Positions 51,772 through 59,302 of a DNA stretch of 64,000 nt are shown in pieces. Each line of letters opens with the position of its first letter. The first letter of the stretch is position 1. The DNA lies in assembly GCF_000384215.1 (NCBI RefSeq), contig NZ_KB913032.1, forward strand, positions 5,695,602 through 5,759,601, written 5' to 3'. Position numbers and translations under genes: made by a program. A model generated the notes under the pieces. The model did no database searches and was not told the DNA's origin. It saw nothing but the letters and a program-made list of their open reading frames with translations. The stretch comes from Amycolatopsis alba DSM 44262 (GTDB taxonomy: Bacteria; Actinomycetota; Actinomycetes; Mycobacteriales; Pseudonocardiaceae).

Positions 51772-52352
51772 ATCAATGCGCTCATGGTCCGATAGTTGTC
51801 TCTGGGAGTGTTACTGAGGTACGTGTCGAACTTGGCTCTATGGGATCAAGGCGCGCCGCCGTCGGCGGCGCGCTGGTCACCTTGCGTCCGCGTCTCGCCT
51901 GCGGGCGCACCTTGCCCGACACGGCGGGCTGCCGCTCCGCTCCGCCCACCGGCCGGGCGGTGCACCCGCTGAAGCCGTGGACAGGTGTCGCCGCCGCCAG
52001 CGGCGCGCAGGTACGCCAATGAGCACGTCGGCCTCCTCGCTGAGACATTCGTGCCAGCGATGTCGCAAACGGCCCAACGGCTGTTACGCGGAGCCACCGC
52101 CCCGATGTCAGATCGTCACAACGGCCGTCGCGTCGGGTCAAGGCGGGAAAGCGTGCCTTGACCCGACGCGAAGGCCGCGTGGATGGCTTCGTATTGGGGA
52201 GATGGGGGAGGGGTGGGCGAGGGCCAGGCCGTCTCCAGGCCGTCAGACGTCGAGTAGGGGCGAGAACACGTGAGAAGTGTCCAGCCCTATCCGTGCAGGT
52301 CAGCGGCCAAAGTAGCGATCATGCCCAGGTCGCCCCAGACCGGTGATCAAAA
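51772..52352. other. Non-coding, inverted-repeat-rich region at the right end of the element
   Basis: No open gene I can support in 580 bp. It contains GCGCGCCGCC/GGCGGCGCGC (51,851-51,873) and a perfect 16-bp inverted repeat CGCGTCGGGTCAAGGC/GCCTTGACCCGACGCG (52,129-52,170, 10-nt loop). It lies between the cargo genes and the right direct repeat, the position where integrative elements keep replication or transfer sites; that role is a guess. Confidence 0.5.
52129..52170. repeat. Perfect 16-bp inverted repeat in the element
   Basis: CGCGTCGGGTCAAGGC at 52,129-52,144 and its exact complement at 52,155-52,170, loop GGGAAAGCGT. No gene end is adjacent, so it is not simply a terminator. Confidence 0.75.
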
Positions 52353-52413
52353 GATCAACATGTAGGTCTCGTGAGTGGTGAGGACGGTTCTCGACCGTCC
52401 TCACCACTCACGA
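52353..52413. repeat. Right direct repeat (attR-like)
   Basis: Duplicate of the lpdA 3' end and terminator. Here the hairpin is perfect: 52,365-52,388 pairs with 52,394-52,417 over 24 bp with loop TCTCG, indicating that this copy preserves the original terminator. Confidence 0.8.
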
Positions 52414-52458
52414 GACCCCGCGATCCCCTGGGGTCCAGTGCGGTCTGGCGGGGAGTGC

Positions 52459-52515
52459 GCGTTGCGAAAGCCACTTTCGCAACGTTGAAGGTTGCGAAAG
52501 TGGCTTTCGCAACGC
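52459..52515. terminator. Perfect 25-bp hairpin
   Basis: Arms 52,459-52,483 and 52,491-52,515, loop GTTGAAG. Core TTGCGAAAGCCACTTTCGC, same family as 28,679-28,723. Part of the 530-bp gene-free stretch 52,414-52,945. Confidence 0.8.
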
Positions 52516-52554
52516 GACCAGCGGGGCGTGTGCTTGGTGACCGTCGGCAGGGCT

Positions 52555-52602
52555 GGTCGTGAGTGGTGAGGATGGTCCTAACCATCCTTGCCACTCACGA
52601 CC
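52555..52602. terminator. 22-bp hairpin of the GTGAGTGGTGAGGA family
   Basis: Arms 52,555-52,576 and 52,581-52,602 pair throughout with two G-T wobbles, loop CCTA. Same sequence family as the lpdA terminator copies at 48,890 and 52,365. Confidence 0.75.
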
Positions 52603-52647
52603 ACGCCGGTACTTTCGCGTGACTGAGTGGACGGCGCGCGTGATCAG

Positions 52648-52715
52648 ACGGACGACACGCGTGGCTAGGCGGACGACACGCGCGTGTCGTCCGCCTAGCC
52701 ACGCGTGTCGTCCGT
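52648..52715. repeat. 68-bp perfect palindrome
   Basis: Arms 52,648-52,680 and 52,683-52,715 are exact complements around a central CG, so the 68 bp read the same on both strands. It consists of nested GGACGACACGCG and GGCTAGGCGG words and belongs to the TCACGCGAGT/ACACGCGTG repeat family. A further unit, GACACGTGTGTCGTCC, follows at 52,719-52,734. Confidence 0.85.
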
Positions 52716-52832
52716 TCAGACACGTGTGTCGTCCGACTGTGGGTGCCTAAGACACGGTTGGCTCTAACCGTCCTCGCCAGCCATGAGCGTATGACGAGAG
52801 TGAAGGTGTGGAGCCGACGGCCGGTGCAGGGG

Positions 52833-52878
52833 GTCGTGAGTGATTAGTGTCGTTAGAACGGCCCAAGACACTCACGAC
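52833..52878. terminator. Hairpin upstream of the PH-domain gene end
   Basis: GTCGTGAGTG pairs with CACTCACGAC (10 bp) and encloses a shorter CGTT/AACG stem. About 70 bp past the stop of the minus-strand PH gene, so a likely terminator for it. Confidence 0.55.
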
Positions 52879-52945
52879 AACCTGACCCACGCCCGCCCGC
52901 GACCGATCGACCGACCGCAAGTAGTCGGCTAATCGCGCAAGAAAC

Positions 52946-53317
52946 CTAGAGCGTGTGGGTCGCGATCAGTTGGCCGATCGCCCGGATGTCCGAGCCCCGG
53001 AACTCCAGGCGCACGTTCCCCAGTCCGCTGAACCAGAGGTCCAGTTCGGCGTCCAGGTCGAAGGTGCCCGCGGTCTCGATCGAGAACGCTTGGATCCTGT
53101 TGTAGGGCAGCGAGGTGAAGTCCTTCTTCTTGCCGGTCATGCCCTGGACGTTCACCGCGATCAGCCGCTTGTTCGTGAACACCACGAAGTCGCGCACCGC
53201 CTTGAACGACGAGATGATCTCCTCGCCGGGGATGATGATCGGCTGCACCGTCGGCGCGATGTCCTTCGGCTTGCACGGCGTGAGCTTGAAGACGGTGTCC
53301 TTGGAGAAGTCAATCAT
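52946..53317 (-). CDS. PH domain-containing protein (bacterial PH type)
   Basis: 123 residues from the ATG at 53,317 with GGAGA upstream. The pattern IIIPGEEIISSFKAVRDFVVFTNKRLIAVNVQGMTGKKKDFTSLPYNRIQAFSIE is the bacterial PH (bPH) fold, here single-domain. Role unknown; such proteins often bind membranes or partner proteins. Divergent from the FHA gene 83 bp away. Confidence 0.88.
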   Translation of the reverse strand: MIDFSKDTVFKLTPCKPKDIAPTVQPIIIPGEEIISSFKAVRDFVVFTNKRLIAVNVQGMTGKKKDFTSLPYNRIQAFSIETAGTFDLDAELDLWFSGLGNVRLEFRGSDIRAIGQLIATHTL

Positions 53318-53400
53318 GGTCTCCACGATACGGACGAACACGACGGGGGACCCGTCCCCGGCGGAGTGCCGCATACTGCCGGGGGACAGGAGGAGGCTCG

Positions 53401-54171
53401 ATGAAGCGGCTCACGACGGCGCACGAAAGCCTGGCGCTCGGCGTGCCCCGGTCGGTCCCTGGCGCGGTGTTCGCCCTGACGCTCGCCGGAGGCGTATCCG
53501 TCGACCCCGGCGAGGGCGGCGAGATCTCCTTCGGGCGCAATCGGCCGCAGGTCGACGTCTGCGTGGGGGAGAACGACCTGCAGGTCAGCCGCAGGCACGG
53601 GCTGCTGAACTTCACCGGCGGCCAGTGGTGGGTCAGCAACACCGGCCAGTTGCCCATTCGCATGCCGAACTCCCGCTGGCTTTCGCGCGGTGAGGAGCCG
53701 ATCCCCCTGTCGGACGGGTACACGCCGTTGTTCGTTCGCGGGTCGGGCAGGCGGGAGCACCTGCTCGAGTTGTACGTCGCCGGTGCCGACGGAGGGCAGC
53801 CCGTCACCCGGCACGGTGACGTCACCGTGCCGCCCCGCCGCTGGCGCCTCAGCCCGGAGGAACGCCTGGTCCTGGTCGTCTTCGGTCAGCGCTACCTCCT
53901 GCATGACCTCAACCCGCAGCCGCTGTCCCGCCAGCAGACGGCCGAAGTGCTCACGGAACTCCGCCCCGGCGAGACGTGGACCAGCCGCCGCGTCGAGCAC
54001 GTCGTCATCGACGTCCGGGCGCGGTTGTCCGCCGGCGGCGTTTTCGGCCTGCGGCGCGAGGAGGTCGGCGAGCCGGTCGGCAACGCGCTGAACGACAACC
54101 TGGTTCGGGAGCTGGTGCTGTCCACCACTCTCGTCCCGCCGGACCTCGCCCTGCTCGACGCGCTCGGCTGA
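53401..54171 (+). CDS. FHA domain-containing protein
   Basis: 256 residues. An N-terminal forkhead-associated domain (GGEISFGRNRPQVDVCVGENDLQVSRRHGLLNFTGGQWWVSNTGQLPIRM) carries the usual Gly-Arg, Ser-Arg-His and Asn signature for phosphothreonine binding. The C-terminal half (LSPEERLVLVVFGQRYL...) looks like a winged helix. In actinobacteria FHA proteins are read-outs of Ser/Thr kinases; no kinase gene is nearby. GGAGGAGG lies just upstream of the ATG. Confidence 0.88.
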   Translation: MKRLTTAHESLALGVPRSVPGAVFALTLAGGVSVDPGEGGEISFGRNRPQVDVCVGENDLQVSRRHGLLNFTGGQWWVSNTGQLPIRMPNSRWLSRGEEPIPLSDGYTPLFVRGSGRREHLLELYVAGADGGQPVTRHGDVTVPPRRWRLSPEERLVLVVFGQRYLLHDLNPQPLSRQQTAEVLTELRPGETWTSRRVEHVVIDVRARLSAGGVFGLRREEVGEPVGNALNDNLVRELVLSTTLVPPDLALLDALG

Positions 54172-54188
54172 GCGTCCACAAGGGACGG

Positions 54189-54485
54189 TCAGCGCACGCC
54201 TTCCATCGCCGCTTTCGCGACGTCGCTGCCCTTGTCCGCCTCACCGGCGACCTTGACCAAAGCCGCTGTCGCTTGATCCCGGCTTTCCTCGGCTTTCACC
54301 CGTCCCGCGGACGCCGCGTTCACGCCGAAGAAGGCGCCGACCACGGTGCCGATCACCGTTCCCGCCGCGGTGATCACCGCCGTGACGTCCGAAGTGTTCG
54401 GGTACCGCCAGACCGCCGCCACCGCGATGACCGCGAGCGCGCTCAGCCCCGCCAGCACCGTCATGAATCCGTAGTTCCTGTTCAC
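54189..54485 (-). CDS. Small hypothetical membrane protein
   Basis: 98 residues. Two hydrophobic segments, about residues 8-26 (MTVLAGLSALAVIAVAAVW) and 35-57 (AVITAAGTVIGTVVGAFFGVNAAS), then a charged amphipathic helix (RVKAEESRDQATAALVKVAGEADK). GTG start with GGGAG 7 bp before it. Converges with the FHA gene (17-bp gap). No family recognised. Confidence 0.65.
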   Translation of the reverse strand: MNRNYGFMTVLAGLSALAVIAVAAVWRYPNTSDVTAVITAAGTVIGTVVGAFFGVNAASAGRVKAEESRDQATAALVKVAGEADKGSDVAKAAMEGVR

Positions 54486-54561
54486 GGGCCCGCTCCCTTC
54501 AGGCTCTTTGGGGCCTGCTTCGCCCGAACGGCGCCCTTCGTTACGGCAAAAGGCCGGACTG

Positions 54562-55647
54562 TTATCCGCCGATGCCGAAACGTACGTCGTGGTCTTGGCC
54601 GGGCACTGCGAATTCCAAGAGCCGCAGCCCCTCTTCGGCGATCGAATCCTGATCTCGCAAGGGCTTCCGGGATTCGATCGTCAGGGTTGCCCCTTTGATC
54701 GCCCAGATGGCCAGGAATTCACCGTCGACGAGCAGGGTGCCCCGGCGGCCGCCGTTACCCGGTGGCAGTGGCACGCGGCGGCCGTCCGGGATCACGCGCA
54801 CGCGATCGGCGTGGGAGAGCAGGACATTGTCGTATTCGGGAAGGAATCGGGGCGGCGCCGGGGTTTCCGGATCGGGACGCGGCGCGTCGGGGAGGTCGAA
54901 CAGTTCCTTGCCCGCGGAGTCGGTGAAGATGCGCAGCCGCGGCCGGAGCCGTTCGAACACTTCCTTGAGCTTGGTGAGTCCCGACCAGACCTGGGCGTCG
55001 CGGACGGTCGCCGGGCCGAACGCCGCGAGATAGCGCCGCACCAGGTCGTCGAGGGAGATCCCGTCGGTGATCCGTCCGCCGACCCAGTCTTCGAGCAGGG
55101 AGAACGCGGCGGGGCCGGTCTGCCGCCACAAGCCGCGCGGGGTCGCGTGTGCCAGCGGGAGAAGCCCGCCGACCGCGTAGGCGAGTGTGGTGGGATCGAC
55201 GCCGGGCCACCGCTCGGCCAGCGCGCTCCGGATCTCGGCGCGGGTGCGCGGCCCTTCGGCCAGCAGAGCCCGCCCCGCCTCGGCGATCTCGCCGAGATCC
55301 AGCCCGGCGATCTCCCGCGAGTAATGGCCGAGGAAACCGCGTTCGACCACCGGTCTGATGGTCGGCCACAGGGCGAGGCCGTCTTCGGCCGTCACGAGAT
55401 GCACCGTTCCCCGCATCAGCGTCGACCGGACGACTTCGCGGGCGGCCAGCGGTTTCGCCAAGTCGTCCGCCTGGAAGTTCCGCAACCGCGACCAGAGGCC
55501 GACGTAGGAAGCGTCGGGCGCCTGCGCTTGGAGCCCCGCCAGCCGCTCGATCGCGCTGACGGCGGGCAGGCCGGAGCGCTCCAGCAGAAGTTGCCGGGCC
55601 AGGGTCGCCCGGTTGAGCGCTCGCGGGCTCAAGGTCTCCGTCGTCAT
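54562..55647 (-). CDS. Winged-helix DNA-binding domain protein (YcaQ/AlkX-like)
   Basis: 361 residues. LARQLLLERSGLPAVSAIERLAGLQAQAPDASYVGLWSRL, RSTLMRGTVHLVTAEDGLALW and the later FLPEYDNVLLSHADR, LLVDGEFLAIW match the HTH_42 (winged helix, YcaQ-like) family; some members are DNA glycosylases that unhook interstrand crosslinks. The catalytic Gln pair (GLQAQAP) typical of these glycosylases is present. Starts with ATG overlapping the epoxide hydrolase stop by 1 bp (TGATG), so co-transcribed with it and probably under the WYL regulator. Confidence 0.88.
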   Translation of the reverse strand: MTTETLSPRALNRATLARQLLLERSGLPAVSAIERLAGLQAQAPDASYVGLWSRLRNFQADDLAKPLAAREVVRSTLMRGTVHLVTAEDGLALWPTIRPVVERGFLGHYSREIAGLDLGEIAEAGRALLAEGPRTRAEIRSALAERWPGVDPTTLAYAVGGLLPLAHATPRGLWRQTGPAAFSLLEDWVGGRITDGISLDDLVRRYLAAFGPATVRDAQVWSGLTKLKEVFERLRPRLRIFTDSAGKELFDLPDAPRPDPETPAPPRFLPEYDNVLLSHADRVRVIPDGRRVPLPPGNGGRRGTLLVDGEFLAIWAIKGATLTIESRKPLRDQDSIAEEGLRLLEFAVPGQDHDVRFGIGG

Positions 55648-56780
55648 CAGCGGTGCCTGCGAAAGAAGGTGCGAAGGTCTTCGGCGAGCAGGCCGGGGAC
55701 CTCCATCGCCGGGAAGTGGCCGCCGGTGTCATGCTCGGTCCAGTGTGCCACCGGACCGTCCTGGAGACTCCGGATCGTGGTGTCCCCGGCGAAGACGGCG
55801 ATGCCGCGCGGCGGGCCCGCGGGTGTTTCGCCGTCGCTGTCCCAGCCGCCCTGTGCCATCTGCCGGTAGACCTGCATGCCTTCGTACATCGCGTGCGCCG
55901 ACGACGCGCCCGCGCCGGTGAACCAGAACAGGCTCACCGATGCCAGGAGGTGATCCAGGTCGACGGCATCCTCCGGCAGCTTCTTGGCGGGGTCGGTCCA
56001 TTCGGCGAACTTCTCCACCATCCACGCGAGCTGGCCGACGGGTGAGTCGTTCAGCGAATACGCCAGCGTCTGCGGTCTGGTCGCCTGAAGGTGCAGGTAG
56101 CCGAACCCGTCGAGCTGCCTGCGGTTGAACTGTTCGGCCCGGTCACGGTCCTTGCCGGACAGCCCGTCGAGGTCCAGGGCGGGGCCGAGCGGCATGGCGG
56201 CACCGGTGCCGGTCAGGTGCACGCCTGCCACGCGATGCGGGGCGATCATCCCCAGGATGCTCGCGACCCCGGCACCCGCGTCGGTGCCATGGACGCCGAA
56301 GCGCTCGTAGCCGAGGCGATCCAGCAGCGTGATCCACGCCTGGGCGACGCGGAACAGGTTGCCCCAGCCGGGGCCCTGTGACGTCGAGAAACCGTAGCCG
56401 GGCAGGGACGGGATGACGAGGTGGAACTCGTCGCCCAGCGAAACGACGAGTTCGCGGAATTCGAACGGCGAACTCGGCCAGCCGTGCGTGAGGATCAGCG
56501 GCAGCGCGTCCGGCCTGGCGGAGCGGATGTGCAGGAAGTGGATGGTCTGGCCGTCGATCTCGGTGGTGAACTGCGGGATTTCGTTCAGTTCCGCTTCCTG
56601 GGCACGCCAGTCGAAGCCGTCGGCCCAGTACTCGGCCAGCCCTTTGAGGTAGGCGACGGGGACGCCCCGGCTCCAGTCACCGGTGACCTCGCGCGGCCAG
56701 CGGGTCCGGTCGAGGCGGTCCTTGAGATCGTCGAGTTCGGCCTGGTCGATGGCGATGCGGAAGCGCTTGATGTCGTTCAT
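55647..56780 (-). CDS. Epoxide hydrolase family protein
   Basis: 377 residues from the ATG at 56,780. The N-terminal EHN domain (RFRIAIDQAELDDLKDRLDRTRWP) is typical of microsomal-type epoxide hydrolases, followed by an alpha/beta hydrolase core: LTHGWPSSPFEF, nucleophile Asp in VHGTDAGAGVAS, a tyrosine-bearing lid, and the C-terminal His in HDTGGHFPAMEVP. It would open epoxides to diols. Divergent from the WYL regulator with an operator centred between the two starts. Confidence 0.9.
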   Translation of the reverse strand: MNDIKRFRIAIDQAELDDLKDRLDRTRWPREVTGDWSRGVPVAYLKGLAEYWADGFDWRAQEAELNEIPQFTTEIDGQTIHFLHIRSARPDALPLILTHGWPSSPFEFRELVVSLGDEFHLVIPSLPGYGFSTSQGPGWGNLFRVAQAWITLLDRLGYERFGVHGTDAGAGVASILGMIAPHRVAGVHLTGTGAAMPLGPALDLDGLSGKDRDRAEQFNRRQLDGFGYLHLQATRPQTLAYSLNDSPVGQLAWMVEKFAEWTDPAKKLPEDAVDLDHLLASVSLFWFTGAGASSAHAMYEGMQVYRQMAQGGWDSDGETPAGPPRGIAVFAGDTTIRSLQDGPVAHWTEHDTGGHFPAMEVPGLLAEDLRTFFRRHR

Positions 56781-56799
56781 GAGAGCTAAGCTAGAAGCC

Positions 56800-56824
56800 A
56801 TTGCGGAAAGGTTCGTTCCGCAAT
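56800..56824. promoter_or_regulatory. Palindromic operator between epoxide hydrolase and WYL regulator
   Basis: ATTGCGGAA and TTCCGCAAT form a perfect 9-bp inverted repeat with spacer AGGTTCG. It is 19 bp from each flanking start codon. Matches the layout at 17,353-17,375. Confidence 0.75.
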
Positions 56825-56843
56825 GGTGGGCAAGGTGGGATCC

Positions 56844-57797
56844 ATGGCGGAAACTTCGGCGAGACTGCTGCGACTCCTGTCGCTCCTGCAGACCAGGCGG
56901 AACTGGACGGGCCCCGAACTGGCGGACAGGCTCGGCGTCACGACCAGGACCATCCGGAACGACGTCGAGCGGCTTCGCGGGCTGGGCTATCCGGTCGACG
57001 CGACTCCCGGTGTCTCCGGTGGTTACGTCCTGGGTGCCGGCGCCGCCATGCCGCCGTTGCTGCTTGACGACGAGGAAGCCGTCGCGGTGGCGATGGGCCT
57101 GCGGACGGCCGCGGGCGGCACGATCGCGGGGATCGAGGAGACCTCGGTGCGCGCGCTGGCGAAACTGGAGCAGGTGCTGCCTTCACGGCTGCGGCGCCGC
57201 GTCGAGGCGCTGAATTCCGCGACGCTCGCCGTGCAGGGCGGCGGTCCCACCGTCGAAGCCGAAGTGCTCACGGTCATCGCCAACGCCTGCCGTGACAGCG
57301 AGACCTTGCGGTTCGATTACTTGGGGCACAATGGTTCCGAGACGCGACGGCAGGTCGAGCCGCACCGTGTCGTGCACATGAGCCGCCGGTGGTACCTCGT
57401 CGGCTGGGACGTCGACAAGCAGGACTGGCGCACCTTCCGCGCGGACCGGGTGCGGCCGCGCACCCCCAACGGGCGGCGTTTCGAGCAGCGCGAACCGCCC
57501 GAAGGCGGCGTTGTGGGCTACCTCCAACGCGGTGTGGGCGCGGCACTGTGGCGGCACCACGCGACGATCCGGCTGCACGCCCCGGCCGCCGAAGCCGCGG
57601 CCAAGGTCCCGCCCGCCGTCGTCGTCGAAGCCGTCGACGAGCGGACCTGCCTGCTCAAAGCCGGTGCGGACACACTGGAATACCTGGCGCTCTACCTGGG
57701 CCTGCTCGACGCCGACTTCGAGGTCGTCGACTCGCCGGAGTTCGCCGGGCACCTGCGCAAACTGATCGGCCGGTTCAGCCGCGCGGTGGACGCTTGA
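56844..57797 (+). CDS. WYL-domain transcriptional regulator (second copy)
   Basis: 317 residues. HTH LLSLLQTRRNWTGPELADRLGVTTRTIRNDVERLRGLGYPV, WYL domain HRVVHMSRRWYLVGWDVDKQDWRTFRADRV, WCX C-terminus. Clear paralogue of the protein at 17,396. ATG at 56,844 is preferred: an in-frame ATG at 56,823 lies within the operator. Probably represses itself and the divergent epoxide hydrolase/YcaQ-like operon. Its 3' end overlaps the convergent GNAT gene by 23 bp. Confidence 0.9.
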   Translation: MAETSARLLRLLSLLQTRRNWTGPELADRLGVTTRTIRNDVERLRGLGYPVDATPGVSGGYVLGAGAAMPPLLLDDEEAVAVAMGLRTAAGGTIAGIEETSVRALAKLEQVLPSRLRRRVEALNSATLAVQGGGPTVEAEVLTVIANACRDSETLRFDYLGHNGSETRRQVEPHRVVHMSRRWYLVGWDVDKQDWRTFRADRVRPRTPNGRRFEQREPPEGGVVGYLQRGVGAALWRHHATIRLHAPAAEAAAKVPPAVVVEAVDERTCLLKAGADTLEYLALYLGLLDADFEVVDSPEFAGHLRKLIGRFSRAVDA

Positions 57798-58236
57798 CGT
57801 CGAAGACCAGTTCCGGGCGCTCCCAGGTGACCTTCGGCGGACTGGGCGGGAGGACACCGACCCGGCGTGCGCCCATCCGCTCGTAGAAGCCGGCCGCAGG
57901 CGGATGGGAGACGACGCGGATCTCGGTCATGCCGAGGTCCGCGGCCTGCCCGAGCATATGCTCGACCAGCCACGCGCCGATGCCCGTGCCCTGAGCCGCG
58001 TCGGCGACGAACAGCAGGTCCAGTTCGGCGGGGTACTCGATCAGGCTGTAGAAGCCGACCACGTCCCGCTGCGCGTGGGCGACGAACGAGGGATGGGTGG
58101 CGATGTAGTCCTCGGTGACCCGGTAATCCTCGAGAATCGACGCGTACTCCCCTTGATAGGCGGCCGAATCGTGCAACAGCGCTGTCACCTTGACGGCGTC
58201 GGAAGCGCTTGCCCTGGAGATGCGGTAGCTCGTCAC
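57775..58236 (-). CDS. GNAT family N-acetyltransferase
   Basis: 153 residues. Acetyl-CoA site AQGTGIGAWLVEHMLGQA and the C-terminal EIRVVSHPPAAGFYERMGARRVG are standard GNAT features. GTG start at 58,236. Acceptor unknown. It is divergent from the quinone oxidoreductase gene, but the MerR-type promoter between them faces the other way. Confidence 0.88.
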   Translation of the reverse strand: MTSYRISRASASDAVKVTALLHDSAAYQGEYASILEDYRVTEDYIATHPSFVAHAQRDVVGFYSLIEYPAELDLLFVADAAQGTGIGAWLVEHMLGQAADLGMTEIRVVSHPPAAGFYERMGARRVGVLPPSPPKVTWERPELVFDVKRPPRG

Positions 58237-58268
58237 GTCCGAAGCTTAGAACGTCACACCGACAGTTC

Positions 58269-58299
58269 TTGACCTCCAGCTAACTGGAGGTATCAGGCT
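58269..58299 (+). promoter_or_regulatory. MerR-type promoter with 19-bp spacer and palindromic operator
   Basis: TTGACC (58,269-58,274) and CAGGCT (58,294-58,299) are separated by 19 bp, and ACCTCCAG-CTAA-CTGGAGGT (58,272-58,291) is a perfect 8-bp palindrome in the spacer. This is the layout MerR-family activators such as SoxR use. No MerR gene lies in the window, so the activator acts from elsewhere. Confidence 0.75.
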
Positions 58300-58336
58300 G
58301 GGTTCCGACAGCTGGGGAACGAACTGGAGGAACGAG

Positions 58337-59248
58337 ATGAAAGCGGCCGCGTTCACGGAAGCCGGTGGCCCGGAAGTGCTCCGGGTGCTGGAGCTGGAGG
58401 AGCCGCACGCCGGGGCGGGAGAGGTCCGGGTGCGGGTGAAGGCGGCGGGGGTGCAGCCGTACGACGCGGCCGTGCGGGCGGGCTGGGAACCCGCAGGACT
58501 CGAGCTGCGTTGGCCGCGTGTCCCCGGTAACGAGTTCGCCGGGGTCGTCGACGAGGCCGGTTCCGGGGTTACCGGCCTCGTCGCGGGGGCCGAGGTGCTC
58601 GGCTTCACCGCCGTGCAGGCCTACGCCGAGTACATCGTCGTGCCCGCGGAGAACGTCACGCCGAAGCCGGCGGAGATGCCCTGGGAGGTCGCGGGCGGTT
58701 TCACCGCCGGGACGCAGACGGCGTACCTGGCGCTGGACGCCTTGCGGATCGCCCGCGGCGAGACACTGCTGATCCACGGTGCGGCGGGAGCGGTGGGCAC
58801 GGCCGCCGTCCAGCTCGCCGCGTTGCGCGGCGCGCGGGTGATCGGGACGGCGAGCGAGGCGAACCAGGACTACGTCCGTTCGCTGGGCGCCGAGGCGGTG
58901 GTCTACGGCGATGGCCTCGCCGATCGGGTCCGTGCCCTCGCGCCGTCCGGTGTCGACGCGGCGCTGGACGGGGCGGGCGGGGTCGCCTTCGACCTCTCGC
59001 TGGAGCTGGTCGGGGATCCGGACCGTGTGCTCACCCTGGTCGACCACGCCCGCGCGCTCGAACTGGGGGCGCGAGTGGTCACCGGTACGCGGTCGGCCGA
59101 GCGGCTGGGGCTGCTGGCGTCGTTGTACGCCAAGGGAGAGCTGCGTTTCCTGGTGCGGCGGACGTATCCGTTCGACCAGGCCGCGGCGGCGCACCGGGAG
59201 ATCGAGACCGGCCACGGACGCGGAAAGATCGTGCTCACCTTCCCCTGA
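58337..59248 (+). CDS. NADP-dependent quinone oxidoreductase (zinc-free MDR type)
   Basis: 303 residues of the medium-chain dehydrogenase family without the zinc-binding cysteines. N-terminal MKAAAFTEAGGPEVL, GNEFAGVV, nucleotide-binding HGAAGAVGTAAVQLA and the C-terminal ETGHGRGKIVL match quinone oxidoreductases. It would reduce quinones or enones with NADPH. GGAGG lies 7 bp before the ATG. The MerR-type promoter upstream suggests induction by redox-active compounds or a similar signal. Confidence 0.9.
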   Translation: MKAAAFTEAGGPEVLRVLELEEPHAGAGEVRVRVKAAGVQPYDAAVRAGWEPAGLELRWPRVPGNEFAGVVDEAGSGVTGLVAGAEVLGFTAVQAYAEYIVVPAENVTPKPAEMPWEVAGGFTAGTQTAYLALDALRIARGETLLIHGAAGAVGTAAVQLAALRGARVIGTASEANQDYVRSLGAEAVVYGDGLADRVRALAPSGVDAALDGAGGVAFDLSLELVGDPDRVLTLVDHARALELGARVVTGTRSAERLGLLASLYAKGELRFLVRRTYPFDQAAAAHREIETGHGRGKIVLTFP

Positions 59249-59251
59249 ACT

Positions 59252-59300
59252 CCCGAGCGCCACGCTTGAGACGTTGAGCGTCCCAGGCGTGGCGCTCGGG
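59252..59300. terminator. Bidirectional hairpin between quinone reductase and pstS
   Basis: CCCGAGCGCCACGC pairs with GCGTGGCGCTCGGG (14 bp), and the stem continues inward with one mismatch to a TTGAG loop. It starts 4 bp after one stop and ends 3 bp before the other gene's stop. Confidence 0.85.
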
Positions 59301-59302
59301 GC

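Noticed and set aside
48890..52417. Insertion sequence bounded by the terminator hairpins
   Set aside because: No transposase, and the repeats are direct and include coding bases; site-specific integration or duplication fits better.
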